Counted from the stretch's first letter, positions 8,697-17,821 are shown. The stretch: DNA of 64,000 nt from Candidatus Peribacteraceae bacterium (GCA_018061945.1 JAGOTD010000002.1:124001-188000); one strand, 5' to 3'. Made by a program: numbers and translations. The notes: generated from the letters alone by a model not told the origin.

Positions 8697-9479
8697 ATGA
8701 CAACAATCTCCGCTTCCCAAGTCGCGCAGCTGCGCGCGCGCACTGGCGCCGGCATTCTCGAGGCCAAGAAAGCTCTCGAAGAAGCCAACGGCGATGAGTC
8801 GATGGCGATCGACATTCTGCGCAAGAAAGGCAAGGCTCAGGCTATTAAAAAGGCAGATCGCACGCAGAGCGAAGGCGGCATTTTTATCTCTACAGATGGA
8901 AAAAAAGCTGCTCTCGTTATGCTCAAGTGCGAAACAGACTTCGTGGGTCGTTCCGATAACTTTATCAAAGTAGGACAAGCACTTGCGCAAGTTCTCCACG
9001 AAAAAGGCCCAGAGGGTTTTGAGACTATGGCTAGCGAAAAAGTCCCAGCTGCAGTGCTCGAGCTTGGCGAGAACATTTCGGTTGGCGAGACAGCGATTCT
9101 GTCCGCTCCCGTTATTGGAACGTACGTGCACAGTAACCGCAAAATCGGTGTGGTGATCGGGCTGTCCAAAGGCACAACCGAGCAGGCAGTCGATGCGGCT
9201 ATGCACGCTGCTGCCATGAGTCCTCAGTACAAAATGCCAGAGCATGTTCCGGCAGAACTTCTCGCTAAGGAGCGCGAAATCTGGACCGAGCAGATGGCCA
9301 AAGACGCCGGCAAGAAGCCACCGGAGATTTTGGAAAAGATCATGATTGGCAAGGAAAAGAAGTTCCGCGAAGAGAACGCACTTGTGACGCAAGCCTTCGT
9401 AAAAGACCCGAGCAAGACAGTCGGTCATATGCTCGAAGGGGCAGAAGTAACGGAATATCTGCGCTTGGCATTGGGTTAA
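8697..9479 (+). CDS. tsf: Elongation factor Ts
   Basis: 260 residues. The N-terminal UBA-like domain reads VAQLRARTGAGILEAKKALEE. The core includes the family signature KCETDFVGRSDNF, which contacts EF-Tu and drives GDP release. The C-terminal part repeats the core fold (KMPEHVPAELLAKE to the end). It is slightly shorter than the E. coli protein. It follows rpsB, as in most bacteria. Confidence 0.97.
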   Translation: MTTISASQVAQLRARTGAGILEAKKALEEANGDESMAIDILRKKGKAQAIKKADRTQSEGGIFISTDGKKAALVMLKCETDFVGRSDNFIKVGQALAQVLHEKGPEGFETMASEKVPAAVLELGENISVGETAILSAPVIGTYVHSNRKIGVVIGLSKGTTEQAVDAAMHAAAMSPQYKMPEHVPAELLAKEREIWTEQMAKDAGKKPPEILEKIMIGKEKKFREENALVTQAFVKDPSKTVGHMLEGAEVTEYLRLALG

Positions 9480-9500
9480 GCACCTCAAAATTCTCTCATG

Positions 9501-9524
9501 CAAACAGGTCGAAAGGCCTGTTTG
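9501..9524 (+). terminator. Hairpin after tsf
   Basis: 10-base stem CAAACAGGTC / GGCCTGTTTG with a GAAA tetraloop. The T-tract after it is poor, so it may be a terminator or a 3' stability hairpin. Confidence 0.55.
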
Positions 9525-9554
9525 AAGTATCTTCTTCTAAAAATTGAGAAAAAA

Positions 9555-9563
9555 TGCTATAAT
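9555..9563 (+). promoter_or_regulatory. Extended -10 promoter
   Basis: TGC-TATAAT, about 40 bases before ATG 9604; a weak TTCTAA stands at the -35 position with a 17-base spacer. Confidence 0.65.
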
Positions 9564-9603
9564 AGTGAGATTCTCAAATATATAGTAACTTCCTTCATAC
9601 TTT

Positions 9604-11373
9604 ATGAGCAGTAATAATTCTATCGTCTTATGGGCGAAAAAGAATGTTCAGCTGACACTGTCGATTGGTATTGCACTTGTTTTAGGTTCGATTGGATTAT
9701 ATTTTGGCTCAATCGAAAATCAGCAGGCAGCCTTGGTACCCAGCCCCGTGAATGATGCAGTGCTCATAAAAATTGACGATTCTGGCCATGGAGATAAGCA
9801 GGTTGTAACACCAGGACAACAGTTTGAAATTTTTATTGCAATGGGTAATAAATCAAAGACCAAAAAGCTGCTAAAAAAATGGACTCTTCCGGACTATAAG
9901 CTTGGTATGAATATGCCAAATGCCTTCACCTTTGGTCAGGCTGCGACTCGGACGCCAATTACCGCGACAGTCGCTCCAAATGGTACTGCGGTCTTCATTG
10001 TGCGCTTGGTTGCCCCCACCACCCCTGGAGTGTATCCCATCAATTTGCGAATGGTTCAAGAGGGCATAGAATGGTTTGGAGAAGCAGTACCATTGACTGT
10101 CACCGTTGCAGCGCCTGGAAATCCTCTCAGTAATCCATTTGGTGGTACGACAAGCGGTCAGACTTCCTCTGCTCCAGCACTAATGAATGCGGCTCAATTT
10201 GTTTCCCTTACCCTCGATAAGACGCATTACACATCTGGCGATCCATTTACCGCCTCACTTGTCGTTAAAAATACAGGAACATCAATGTGGATAGCTGGTG
10301 ATACAAATCAGATGAATCTTTTTGCAGTATCAACAGTGAATGACGACGCGTCCTTTGCTCTGAAAAACCCTTATAATAATGCCAATCGTTGGCCCTTGCC
10401 AACCAATGTTGCGCCAGGCCAGACAGTAACAGTGACCATACAAGGAGTAGTACCTGCTCAAACTGTTCCAAGCACAATTCAATCAATTCCTTTGAGGTTT
10501 GATATGGTGCAACAAGGTGTCAATCACTTTGGTATCGACCAAAAAACAAAGGCTTCATTTATTGCAACAATGTTGAAAGTATTGGCGTTTGGTCCAGACT
10601 TTATGGCTTTCGTGAATGACACAAAATGGACAATAGATCGATACAATTCTATGTGCGACCAAGCATCCCCGTACTGCTCTATAGCGCTTCATGGGACAAT
10701 TCTAAACGCAACACCACAGGATATAACACTTGGCAAAAGTTCATTGACGCTTTCCGGTGAGTTTGCAGATCATCTAAAGATTGATCAAATTCAATTCGGA
10801 ATGCAATCAACTTCTAGTGCAAAAGTAAAAGCTGGGGCAACTATCCGCTTTATTGTGTATGTATATCCGACTCATAATAAACTCCCAAAAGGACCACATA
10901 GCTTTGTATTAAATCTCAATGCTGGCTCTTTGCGCATTGCACAAACTGTTAAAATGACAGTTGCGCGACCTGCAATTGCACCGTTGTGCACTCAATTAGA
11001 TATAAGTCCTAGCACCGTAAAAATTGGAGACACTCTTTCAGTAATCGCACATTATGAGAATGTTGGAGAGGAGGTAGTTTCGACCCAGACTCTTGATTAT
11101 CCAAATATTCAAGCTATTTATTATGATGAGAATTTTGGAGAGAGAGATGTCGTAAAATACTCGCAGAACTTTGTGTATCCTGCAGATATTTTTGCGAAAC
11201 AAACACCAAAAGGTCTCGCTCCAGGCGAAAAATATGATTATACATTCACTTTGCCAGTCACAGGAAGTTCTCTCTCTTTTGGAGCAGACCAGCCTAAAGT
11301 GTGGACACTTTGGTCTGTTGTAGATAACACAATGTGGGGTTGCAGGGCGAATTTCACCGTTGTCCCAAATTAG
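9604..11373 (+). CDS. Membrane-anchored Ig-like surface protein
   Basis: 589 residues. An N-terminal TM anchor (about residues 17-34, LSIGIALVLGSIGLYFGS) is followed by extracytoplasmic beta domains only. Two of them look like the NBR1-type Ig fold: VAPNGTAVFIVRLVAPTTPG followed by MVQEGIEWFGE, and VAPGQTVTVTIQGVVP followed by MVQQGVNHFG. A similar C-terminal domain starts near ICTQLDISPSTVKIGDT. No catalytic motif. It is more A+T-rich than the neighbouring housekeeping genes. Probable role: envelope scaffold or adhesion. Function is inferred from domain type only. Confidence 0.7.
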   Translation: MSSNNSIVLWAKKNVQLTLSIGIALVLGSIGLYFGSIENQQAALVPSPVNDAVLIKIDDSGHGDKQVVTPGQQFEIFIAMGNKSKTKKLLKKWTLPDYKLGMNMPNAFTFGQAATRTPITATVAPNGTAVFIVRLVAPTTPGVYPINLRMVQEGIEWFGEAVPLTVTVAAPGNPLSNPFGGTTSGQTSSAPALMNAAQFVSLTLDKTHYTSGDPFTASLVVKNTGTSMWIAGDTNQMNLFAVSTVNDDASFALKNPYNNANRWPLPTNVAPGQTVTVTIQGVVPAQTVPSTIQSIPLRFDMVQQGVNHFGIDQKTKASFIATMLKVLAFGPDFMAFVNDTKWTIDRYNSMCDQASPYCSIALHGTILNATPQDITLGKSSLTLSGEFADHLKIDQIQFGMQSTSSAKVKAGATIRFIVYVYPTHNKLPKGPHSFVLNLNAGSLRIAQTVKMTVARPAIAPLCTQLDISPSTVKIGDTLSVIAHYENVGEEVVSTQTLDYPNIQAIYYDENFGERDVVKYSQNFVYPADIFAKQTPKGLAPGEKYDYTFTLPVTGSSLSFGADQPKVWTLWSVVDNTMWGCRANFTVVPN

Positions 11374-11477
11374 CTCGATCTTTCTATACCTTTAAAAGTT
11401 AGTAGTGCGTTTATAATGCAAAAAATGTAATTTTGAGTGTATGTATAATTTATGATCTTGGTTTTTGTCACATTCTC

Positions 11478-11486
11478 TGGTAGAAT
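11478..11486 (+). promoter_or_regulatory. Extended -10 promoter, leaderless start
   Basis: TGG-TAGAAT, 7 bases before ATG 11494, so the transcript would begin at the start codon. Confidence 0.6.
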
Positions 11487-11493
11487 GTGTCTT

Positions 11494-11877
11494 ATGGATA
11501 CAAAATGCAATTTTCTCATCGCCGAAGACGACCCAGTTTTGCGCGACTTGTATATCCGTAAGTTCGGAAATTCGGATTATCAAATCCGTACCGCTGCCAA
11601 CGGTGAAGAGGTAGTCACCATGGTTGCAGAGCAAAAGCCCGATCTTCTGCTTCTAGATCTCAATATGCCGGTACTCGACGGCTTTGGAGTCCTCGAGAAG
11701 TTGCCAAAGCAAGAGCGCCCATTCCCGGTCATTATCATCACAAACTTCGAAGATCAGGCTACACGCGATAAGGCCAAGAAACTTGGCGTCGATGGTTATT
11801 TTGTGAAGAAGGATATGACTATCAAGTCGCTTGTAGAGATGGTTGAGGGATTGCTGAAGTACAAGAAGACCGCTTAG
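11494..11877 (+). CDS. CheY-like response regulator receiver
   Basis: 127 residues, a single receiver domain without an output domain. Acidic pocket E11-D12-D13, phospho-acceptor D55 (LLLLDLNMP), conserved T83 (IIITNFED) and the Lys in YFVKKD are all present, so it should be phosphorylated by a histidine kinase. No kinase is in this window. The start ATG 11494 is chosen because a -10 box ends 7 bases upstream and the longer frame would add only a hydrophobic tag. A single-domain regulator usually works by protein contact, for example with pili, a kinase or a diguanylate enzyme; which applies here is unknown. Confidence 0.93.
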   Translation: MDTKCNFLIAEDDPVLRDLYIRKFGNSDYQIRTAANGEEVVTMVAEQKPDLLLLDLNMPVLDGFGVLEKLPKQERPFPVIIITNFEDQATRDKAKKLGVDGYFVKKDMTIKSLVEMVEGLLKYKKTA

Positions 11878-11901
11878 GCGGAACTCCCAAAGCCCAAAAA
11901 T

Positions 11902-11952
11902 CAATTACCAAGGCTTGTTTAAAGTTGGTAGTTGGCAATTGGTAGTTGGTAT
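11902..11952 (+). repeat. Tandem GTTGGTA words
   Basis: Degenerate copies of GTTGGTAGTTGG and AATTGG at 11924-11952, preceded by a complementary ATTACCAA at 11904-11911. It lies between the response regulator and the VirD4-like gene. Confidence 0.4.
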
Positions 11953-12013
11953 TTCTTCAATGTGTTACCAGAATCCACATCCCCTTCCAGCGCTATTCAA
12001 TGCGTCGACTTTA

Positions 12014-12022
12014 TGGTATACT
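12014..12022 (+). promoter_or_regulatory. Extended -10 promoter
   Basis: TGG-TATACT, 22 bases before the TTG start of the VirD4-like gene. Confidence 0.55.
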
Positions 12023-12044
12023 ATAGAGATTATCTAATACTCTC

Positions 12045-14648
12045 TTGGTTACTTTTCTCCGTCTCCTTTTTTGGCCCATTGTCCTCCTGATTATCCAGTT
12101 AATCGGTTGGGTCGCTGGTGCGGATATTTGGATTGTTGCGTGGAACTGGGTTCGGGTAAATCCAGTGCAAAATATCGGAATCATTTTAATTGGATGGTTT
12201 GTGTTGCAGGAAGCGATCAAAACATTCAGGTTCACGTATGCCTGGTACCAAAGCGACAAACTTGTTTCCATGAAAGTCATTCTGCCGCGTAGCGACAGCA
12301 AAATGGATCAGGAAAAGCGCACAGAGAAAGATTTTAAGGAAAAAGTCGCCGTCATGGAACAGCTCTTTCGTGCGCTCTACGAAGTGAAAGAACTCACGTT
12401 CTGGCAAACTGTTCACTTCTGGATTTTCCGCTACATCACTATTTCATTTGAACTGTTCTTGGAAAACGGACTCATCACGTTTTACGTGCTGATGCCGAAA
12501 TATCTCACATCCATCGTCGAAAAGCAGATCACGTCGTTTTATGGCAATGCCGAAGTGACATTACAGAAAACGCCCGAAATCTGGCCGAAGGGCTACAAGC
12601 TCGTTGGTTACAACATGATCGGCAAGAAGAACGAGGCGTATCCGTTTCGTTTTTTCGATCACATGCAGGACGATCCGCTCAACGATTTAACCAACGTGCT
12701 CAGCAAATTGGAAGCCGACGAGACAGCGACGATTCAGCTTATCATTACACCGGTGTTTACCGAACGTTGGGCAAAGAAAGCCAAAGCCGTTGCGACATCT
12801 GGCTTTAAGGGCAAAAAGACCACCATCTTCGATAAAATTCCCGGGCTTAAAATGATCGGCAATATTTTCGGGACACTCGCAGGTGACGACAAGACAAATG
12901 CACCCGGCGCCAGTGGTGGTGATTCATTTATCCGCATGATTCAGCCGGAAGAAGAGCTCTACAAACGCATGGGTGAGAAAGCCGGTATGAGCGGGTTTCA
13001 TACGTCCATTCGTATTTTGGGAGCCGCTAAAACGTGGGATCGTGCGCAGGATATAACCAATAACCTGCAAGTCGCCTTCAACGTGTTTAAAGATCAGTAT
13101 GGAAATTATTTTAAAAACCGCCGCATGATTGTTGATTTCATGCCGCTATGGATCAATCAGTATCTTATCTATCCGCTTTGGAAACATAGGATCAACGGCT
13201 TTTTGCATAAGACCAATTTGATGGTCGAAAAAGAGCTGGCGTCCGTTTTTCACTTTCCAGACAGCCGCTATAACACCATGCCGGTCATCGACTGGATCCG
13301 CTACAAAGTGTTGCCGCCACCACCGAATGCCCCGCAGCAGGGGATTGTGCTGGGTATTAACAACTACCGCGCGATCAAAACCGAAGTGCACTTTTTGGAT
13401 GGCGATCGCACCCGTCATCAGTACATCATCGGTAAATCCGGTTCGGGTAAATCGGCGCTCCTCAACTGGATGGCGCGCCAAGATATTGCGAAGGGCGAAG
13501 GTATTTGTATCATCGATCCGCACGGCGATCTTATTGAAGACGCATTGGCTCATACACCTAAAGAGAGAGCTAAAGATGTAATTGTGTTCGACCCAGCCGA
13601 CACTGAACGCCCGATGGGACTCAATTTGCTCGAAGCAAAAACATCCGAAGAAAAAGACCGCGCGTCACTGGACGCGATGGAAATTTTTATCAAACTGTTC
13701 GGTAACGAAATCTTCGGTCCACGCATTCAGCACTATTTCCGAAACGGCTGTCTTACGCTGATGGATGACGAAGACGAAGGCGCAACACTCATCGATGTAC
13801 CACGTCTTTTCGTTGACGATGAATTCCAGCGCTACAAAGTAAGCAAGTGCAAGAACGCGGTTGTGCGTAGCTTCTGGACGAATGAAATCGCTAAGACTGG
13901 TCAGCGTGAAAAAGAAGAAATGATTCCGTACTTCTCGGCCAAGTTCGGTCCGTTTATTACCAACACGACGATGCGCAATATCATCGGTCAACCAAAAAGC
14001 GCATTCAACATCCGCGAAATCATGGATACCGGCAAAGTGCTTCTGGTCAACTTGAGCAAAGGCCGCATCGGCGATGTCAATGCACAGCTACTTGGTCTCA
14101 TCTTCGTGAATAAAGTGAATATGGCGGCCATGAGCCGCGCCGACGTACCGCAGCGCGATCGCAAGCGTTTCTATCTGTATGTCGACGAGTTCCAGAACTT
14201 TATTACCGACGCATTCGCAACGATCTTGTCCGAAGCGCGTAAGTACGAATTGGGTCTTATTATGGCGCACCAGTATATCGGTCAGCTTGTCGGGAAAACG
14301 GCGGCGTACGATCAGGCCAGCACCAAAATGCGCGACGCTGTGTTCGGTAACGTCGGTACTATCATGAGCTTTAAAATCGGTGCCGAAGATGCCGAGTACA
14401 TGGCCAAAGAATTTGCGCCTGTGTTATCCGAACAAGATGTCATCGGTATCCCCAACTTCAACTGTTACGTGAAACTAAATATCAACAACACCACTTCGCG
14501 TCCGTTTAGCTTGGCAACTATTTACGACGAATCGGAGCGCAATGAAAAGCTCGGCGGACTCATCAAAGAATATAGCCGCATGAAGTACGGTCGCAAAAAA
14601 GTATTCGTGGATCAGGAAATTGAAGACAGAATCGGGATCGTTCATTAG
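12045..14648 (+). CDS. VirD4/TraG-family type IV secretion ATPase
   Basis: 867 residues. Two N-terminal TM segments (FWPIVLLIIQLIGWVAG and IGIILIGWFVLQ) are followed by a long cytoplasmic region. The ATPase domain has Walker A GKSGSGKSA near residue 463, IIDPHGDL just after it, and Walker B YLYVDEFQNF near residue 713, with a VirD4-type HQYIGQL segment following. Family members are coupling proteins that pump DNA or protein through type IV systems. In CPR genomes such proteins are often tied to type IV-like machinery for DNA uptake or cell contact. No other secretion gene is adjacent. The start is TTG 12045; no in-frame ATG precedes the first TM. Confidence 0.85.
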   Translation: MVTFLRLLFWPIVLLIIQLIGWVAGADIWIVAWNWVRVNPVQNIGIILIGWFVLQEAIKTFRFTYAWYQSDKLVSMKVILPRSDSKMDQEKRTEKDFKEKVAVMEQLFRALYEVKELTFWQTVHFWIFRYITISFELFLENGLITFYVLMPKYLTSIVEKQITSFYGNAEVTLQKTPEIWPKGYKLVGYNMIGKKNEAYPFRFFDHMQDDPLNDLTNVLSKLEADETATIQLIITPVFTERWAKKAKAVATSGFKGKKTTIFDKIPGLKMIGNIFGTLAGDDKTNAPGASGGDSFIRMIQPEEELYKRMGEKAGMSGFHTSIRILGAAKTWDRAQDITNNLQVAFNVFKDQYGNYFKNRRMIVDFMPLWINQYLIYPLWKHRINGFLHKTNLMVEKELASVFHFPDSRYNTMPVIDWIRYKVLPPPPNAPQQGIVLGINNYRAIKTEVHFLDGDRTRHQYIIGKSGSGKSALLNWMARQDIAKGEGICIIDPHGDLIEDALAHTPKERAKDVIVFDPADTERPMGLNLLEAKTSEEKDRASLDAMEIFIKLFGNEIFGPRIQHYFRNGCLTLMDDEDEGATLIDVPRLFVDDEFQRYKVSKCKNAVVRSFWTNEIAKTGQREKEEMIPYFSAKFGPFITNTTMRNIIGQPKSAFNIREIMDTGKVLLVNLSKGRIGDVNAQLLGLIFVNKVNMAAMSRADVPQRDRKRFYLYVDEFQNFITDAFATILSEARKYELGLIMAHQYIGQLVGKTAAYDQASTKMRDAVFGNVGTIMSFKIGAEDAEYMAKEFAPVLSEQDVIGIPNFNCYVKLNINNTTSRPFSLATIYDESERNEKLGGLIKEYSRMKYGRKKVFVDQEIEDRIGIVH

Positions 14649-14808
14649 AATCAAATTGGTTACCTGCGTGTTTTTTTCATTGAAAAATTGAACTGAATCA
14701 ATTTCTACCTAATTTGCTCTATCTGCATTCTGCGTGGAACTATAAGGTAGTTGAGAAGAATTATAAAAATAGATAGAGTGTATAAGCTTTATTCTCTCCA
14801 TAGAAAAT

Positions 14809-14997
14809 ATGCCCCCTGAACTTGAGTTATCTGCCCTAGAACCAACGAATGAAGGAAAGTCCGCACCTGATCCAAATCAACAAAAGGTAAGAGTGATTGA
14901 TGAGAAAATCGGTCCTATCACAAGAGATGTATTAGATACAATTCCTTGGATTAATAAACCTCCATACGCAGCACCTGAGCGTTTAAAGAAGAGTTAG
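14809..14997 (+). CDS. Small hydrophilic protein, unknown
   Basis: 62 residues, Pro/Glu-rich, no TM and no recognised family (ends PYAAPERLKKS). A TATTCT box lies 13 bases before ATG 14809. It ends 43 bases before the mutY start. The frame is open and A+T-rich like other orphans here, but a gene this short is uncertain. Confidence 0.45.
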   Translation: MPPELELSALEPTNEGKSAPDPNQQKVRVIDEKIGPITRDVLDTIPWINKPPYAAPERLKKS

Positions 14998-15025
14998 TAT
15001 GCAAAGAGATGCTGCCGTAACAAAT

Positions 15026-15034
15026 TGCTATGAT
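15026..15034 (+). promoter_or_regulatory. Extended -10 of mutY, leaderless start
   Basis: TGC-TATGAT ends 6 bases before ATG 15041 and decides that start over the in-frame ATG at 14999. Confidence 0.6.
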
Positions 15035-15040
15035 GTAGAT

Positions 15041-16003
15041 ATGAACATCGCCAGTCGCTCATCTCTTTTTTGCCAAAACATCTGGGACTGGTTCTCGCGC
15101 CATAAGCGCACACTCCCGTGGCGCGATGTAGACATTGCCGACGATACGCAACGCGCCTATATGATTCTCGTTTCCGAGGTAATGCTACAACAAACGCAAG
15201 TATCGCGTGTTGAAACTATCTTCAAGCGATTTCTGCGTGAGTTTCCAACGATCAAAGATTTGGCAAAAGCATCGAATAAAGATGTCATTATCGCGTGGCG
15301 CGGCATGGGCTACAACAGTCGCGCACTTCGTCTTCGCGACGCTGCGAAGACCATTGTCGATCAGCACAAAGGAGTTTTTCCAAAAGAATACGATCAGCTG
15401 ATCGCCATCAAAGGCATTGGTCCGTATACTGCTGCGGCTGTCCGTAACTTCGCGTTCAACCTGCCGACGCCGTGTATCGATACCAACATCCGCCGCATTC
15501 TGCATCGTGTCTTTATTGGTCCGGAAAATGAAGAGGGAGAGTTTGAAACGAAAGATAAAGAGTTACTTAAACTTGCTGATGAAGTATTAAACGTTGCACT
15601 CAAGCAACCAAACGCCGGCACAACAGCCGATTGGCATGCGGCGCTCATGGATTTTGGTTCTGCTGTCTGTACGAAGTCGAACCAGAATTGGGATATTTTT
15701 CATATCGCTAAAAGAGGAGCTCGCAAATCGTCACTCACAATGAAAAGTAAGAAAAAGAAAATCGCCAAGCAGGAACCTGGCCGGCTTGTAGGTTCGGTTT
15801 TTATTCCCAACCGTATTTTCCGTGGTCGTATTGTGGAAGCTTTGCGCGATGCGCATAAAGGTATGACTCTCGACCAAATCGGGGCAGTCATTACGTTGGA
15901 TTGGGCTGATGAGCATCAATCTTGGCTTGCATCGCTACTGAGTGTTTTAGAAAGAGATGGGATGATCAAAAAAATGGGGAAATTGTATAAGCTTCATGAG
16001 TAA
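15041..16003 (+). CDS. mutY: Adenine DNA glycosylase MutY, cluster-less form
   Basis: 320 residues. The HhH-GPD glycosylase fold has LPWR, SEVMLQQTQV (catalytic E46), the hairpin GIGPYTAAAV (Tyr129 where endonuclease III has Lys) and IDTNIRR (catalytic D147). MutY removes adenine mispaired with 8-oxoguanine. The usual four-Cys iron-sulfur motif after the catalytic domain is missing: only one Cys remains (SAVCTKSNQNWDIF). The Nudix-like 8-oxoG reading domain is also missing. In its place is a Lys-rich linker and an about 75-residue domain that looks like a winged helix (residues about 245-320). Cluster-less MutY proteins are known in other lineages. Confidence 0.88.
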   Translation: MNIASRSSLFCQNIWDWFSRHKRTLPWRDVDIADDTQRAYMILVSEVMLQQTQVSRVETIFKRFLREFPTIKDLAKASNKDVIIAWRGMGYNSRALRLRDAAKTIVDQHKGVFPKEYDQLIAIKGIGPYTAAAVRNFAFNLPTPCIDTNIRRILHRVFIGPENEEGEFETKDKELLKLADEVLNVALKQPNAGTTADWHAALMDFGSAVCTKSNQNWDIFHIAKRGARKSSLTMKSKKKKIAKQEPGRLVGSVFIPNRIFRGRIVEALRDAHKGMTLDQIGAVITLDWADEHQSWLASLLSVLERDGMIKKMGKLYKLHE

Positions 16004-16027
16004 TTCGCTGTTATTTCCCCTCAATTT

Positions 16028-16036
16028 TGGTAGGAT
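16028..16036 (+). promoter_or_regulatory. Extended -10 of ybaB, leaderless start
   Basis: TGG-TAGGAT ends 6 bases before ATG 16043. Confidence 0.55.
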
Positions 16037-16042
16037 AGCCGT

Positions 16043-16345
16043 ATGTCATCCTTCTCTCAAATGCGCGATATGTACCGTCTGCAGAAGCAGGCGAAGCAAG
16101 TGAAAAATCAGCTGAAGAATATTCACGTCGAAGCCGAGGCTTCGGGTGTGAAAGTCGTTGTGTCTGCCGAACAGGAGATTATCAGCATCACTATCTCGGA
16201 AGATGTTCCGCGTGAGCAGATTGCCGCCCGTGTCATGGATGCCCTCAATCGCGCTATGAAGAAAGCGCAGATTGTTTCGGCCGAGAAAATGAAGGGAATC
16301 ATGGGCGAAATGGGCTTAGGTGGACCCGAGCAGAAAGCTGCGTAA
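16043..16345 (+). CDS. ybaB: YbaB/EbfC nucleoid-associated protein
   Basis: 100 residues, the family's usual length. Helical N-terminus (YRLQKQAKQVKNQLKNI), central beta hairpin (SGVKVVVSAEQEIISITI) and C-terminal helix rich in Met and Lys ending LGGPEQKAA. EbfC-type proteins form dimers that bind DNA. In many genomes the gene sits beside dnaX and recR; here it sits between mutY and mltG instead. Confidence 0.9.
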   Translation: MSSFSQMRDMYRLQKQAKQVKNQLKNIHVEAEASGVKVVVSAEQEIISITISEDVPREQIAARVMDALNRAMKKAQIVSAEKMKGIMGEMGLGGPEQKAA

Positions 16346-16358
16346 CTCAATATAATTA

Positions 16359-16388
16359 GGTAACCGGCGGTTTAAACCGCCGGTTACC
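16359..16388. repeat. Perfect 30-base palindrome
   Basis: GGTAACCGGCGGTTT followed directly by its reverse complement, without a loop. It sits between ybaB (stop 16345) and mltG (start 16403). It could be a terminator-like hairpin, a cruciform or a dimeric protein site; there is no T-tract. Confidence 0.7.
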
Positions 16389-16402
16389 GACCTATCCATT
16401 CT

Positions 16403-17416
16403 ATGATCAAACGCCTTCTCTTTCTCGCAGGCTTCCTCGTACTTGCGTTTGGCCTATGGTTTTGGCAAGCCCTTAGACCTGTTTCAGCAGATGCGACGCC
16501 CGTTTCCATCACTATCGAGAAAGGTACCTCTGTTGCTGGCATAGCGCGCAATCTCGCCGATCAAAAACTTATTCGTTCGGCCAGTGCGTTCAAATGGTAC
16601 GTCGGCCTTCGTAAGCTCCAAACGAAGCTGCAAGCGGGAGTATATGAGCTTCAGCCAAGTCAATCGGTTGCCGATATTCTAGCTGCGCTGACAACTGGTA
16701 AAACCGATGATATGGCCATTACCATTCCCGAAGACAGAACTGTTGCCGATATCGATGATCTGCTCGTCGAAAAAGGTCTGGGTGAGCCAGGAGATTTTCT
16801 CACCTGCGCTTTCGACTGTGATTTTTCGGCCTTTGCGTTTGTGCCGCAGAAAAATATCGGTACCAAGCAAAATGGAATCGGCTCCAAAGTAGAAGGATAT
16901 TTGTTTCCGGATACGTATTTCGTCTCCAAAGCTGGCTACGAACCCAAGAAATTGATTGAGCGAATGCTGCAGGAATTCGATACACGTGTGGTCAAAACAT
17001 ATGCCCAGGATATACAGGACAATGCGCAGCCGTTTGCCAAAATAATGGTCATGGCCTCGCTCATCGAAAAAGAAACGCGGCACCAAGACGAACGAGCGAT
17101 TGTGTCTGGCATTCTCTGGAAGCGTTACAACGAGCGTCAGTTACTCGGTGTAGATGCAACCGTTCGCTATTTCTTGCACAAACCCACAGCCGCCATTACT
17201 CTCACAGATTTGAATGCGGATTCTCCGTACAACACGCGCAAATCGGTTGGTTTGCCGCCAAGTCCCATCGCCAATCCGGGCGAAGCAGCTATTCTGGCCG
17301 CGTTTCAACCCGAAAGCAGTGAGTACTGGTATTACTTACACGATCCGCAGGGACGTATTCATTACGCACGCACAAACGATGAGCATAACGAAAATAAGTT
17401 CAGATATTTACGCTAG
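16403..17416 (+). CDS. mltG: Endolytic murein transglycosylase MltG
   Basis: 337 residues. N-terminal TM (LLFLAGFLVLAFGLWFW), a LysM-like segment (ITIEKGTSVAGIARNL) and the YceG catalytic domain with MASLIEKET (catalytic E222), GVDATVRYFL, SPYNTRKSVGLPPSPIANPG and a closing YWYYLHD..GRIHYART. MltG cuts nascent glycan strands and ends their synthesis at the membrane. All family motifs are present. It starts 15 bases after the 30-base palindrome. Confidence 0.95.
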   Translation: MIKRLLFLAGFLVLAFGLWFWQALRPVSADATPVSITIEKGTSVAGIARNLADQKLIRSASAFKWYVGLRKLQTKLQAGVYELQPSQSVADILAALTTGKTDDMAITIPEDRTVADIDDLLVEKGLGEPGDFLTCAFDCDFSAFAFVPQKNIGTKQNGIGSKVEGYLFPDTYFVSKAGYEPKKLIERMLQEFDTRVVKTYAQDIQDNAQPFAKIMVMASLIEKETRHQDERAIVSGILWKRYNERQLLGVDATVRYFLHKPTAAITLTDLNADSPYNTRKSVGLPPSPIANPGEAAILAAFQPESSEYWYYLHDPQGRIHYARTNDEHNENKFRYLR

Positions 17417-17422
17417 CACTAT

Positions 17423-17821
17423 CTAGTTCTTTGCGTTTCTACGCATTAACTTATCAATTTCTTTAGCTTTACTATTCGCCAATTCGGAAATCTTCAGTTT
17501 CAATTTCCATTCCAAAAGAGAATCCAGCGATGAGACGATTTGATCTCGCGATATCCGCAGTCCGCAAAGTTCTTTGCCTTTACATTCAAGTGAGGCAAAA
17601 ACAAATGATTCATCACCCTCCGTGTCACTGACCAAAATCCTGATCGGCAGTGTGTTATGTTTAAACGCAACGCGTGGATGACGTCGTGATTCTACTTGTG
17701 CTCCTTTATTAGAAAAGCCTGATTGCTCTAAATAAAGAGAAACCTCGTTAAAAAGGCTGCTTTTTATCTCCAATTTTGACTGAATTGCGACATTTTTTGG
17801 CTCTGAGAGCAAGACACTCAT
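17423..17821 (-). CDS. Cytoplasmic protein of unknown function
   Basis: 132 residues from ATG 17821 (a longer frame to 17869 would add a hydrophobic stretch). The centre has a beta-rich part (TLPIRILVSDTEGDESFVFASLE) and the C-terminus a charged helix rich in Lys (LKISELANSKAKEIDKLMRR). No family was recognised. It converges on mltG with only 6 bases between their stops, and is divergent from the 17904 gene. Confidence 0.6.
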   Translation of the reverse strand: MSVLLSEPKNVAIQSKLEIKSSLFNEVSLYLEQSGFSNKGAQVESRRHPRVAFKHNTLPIRILVSDTEGDESFVFASLECKGKELCGLRISRDQIVSSLDSLLEWKLKLKISELANSKAKEIDKLMRRNAKN

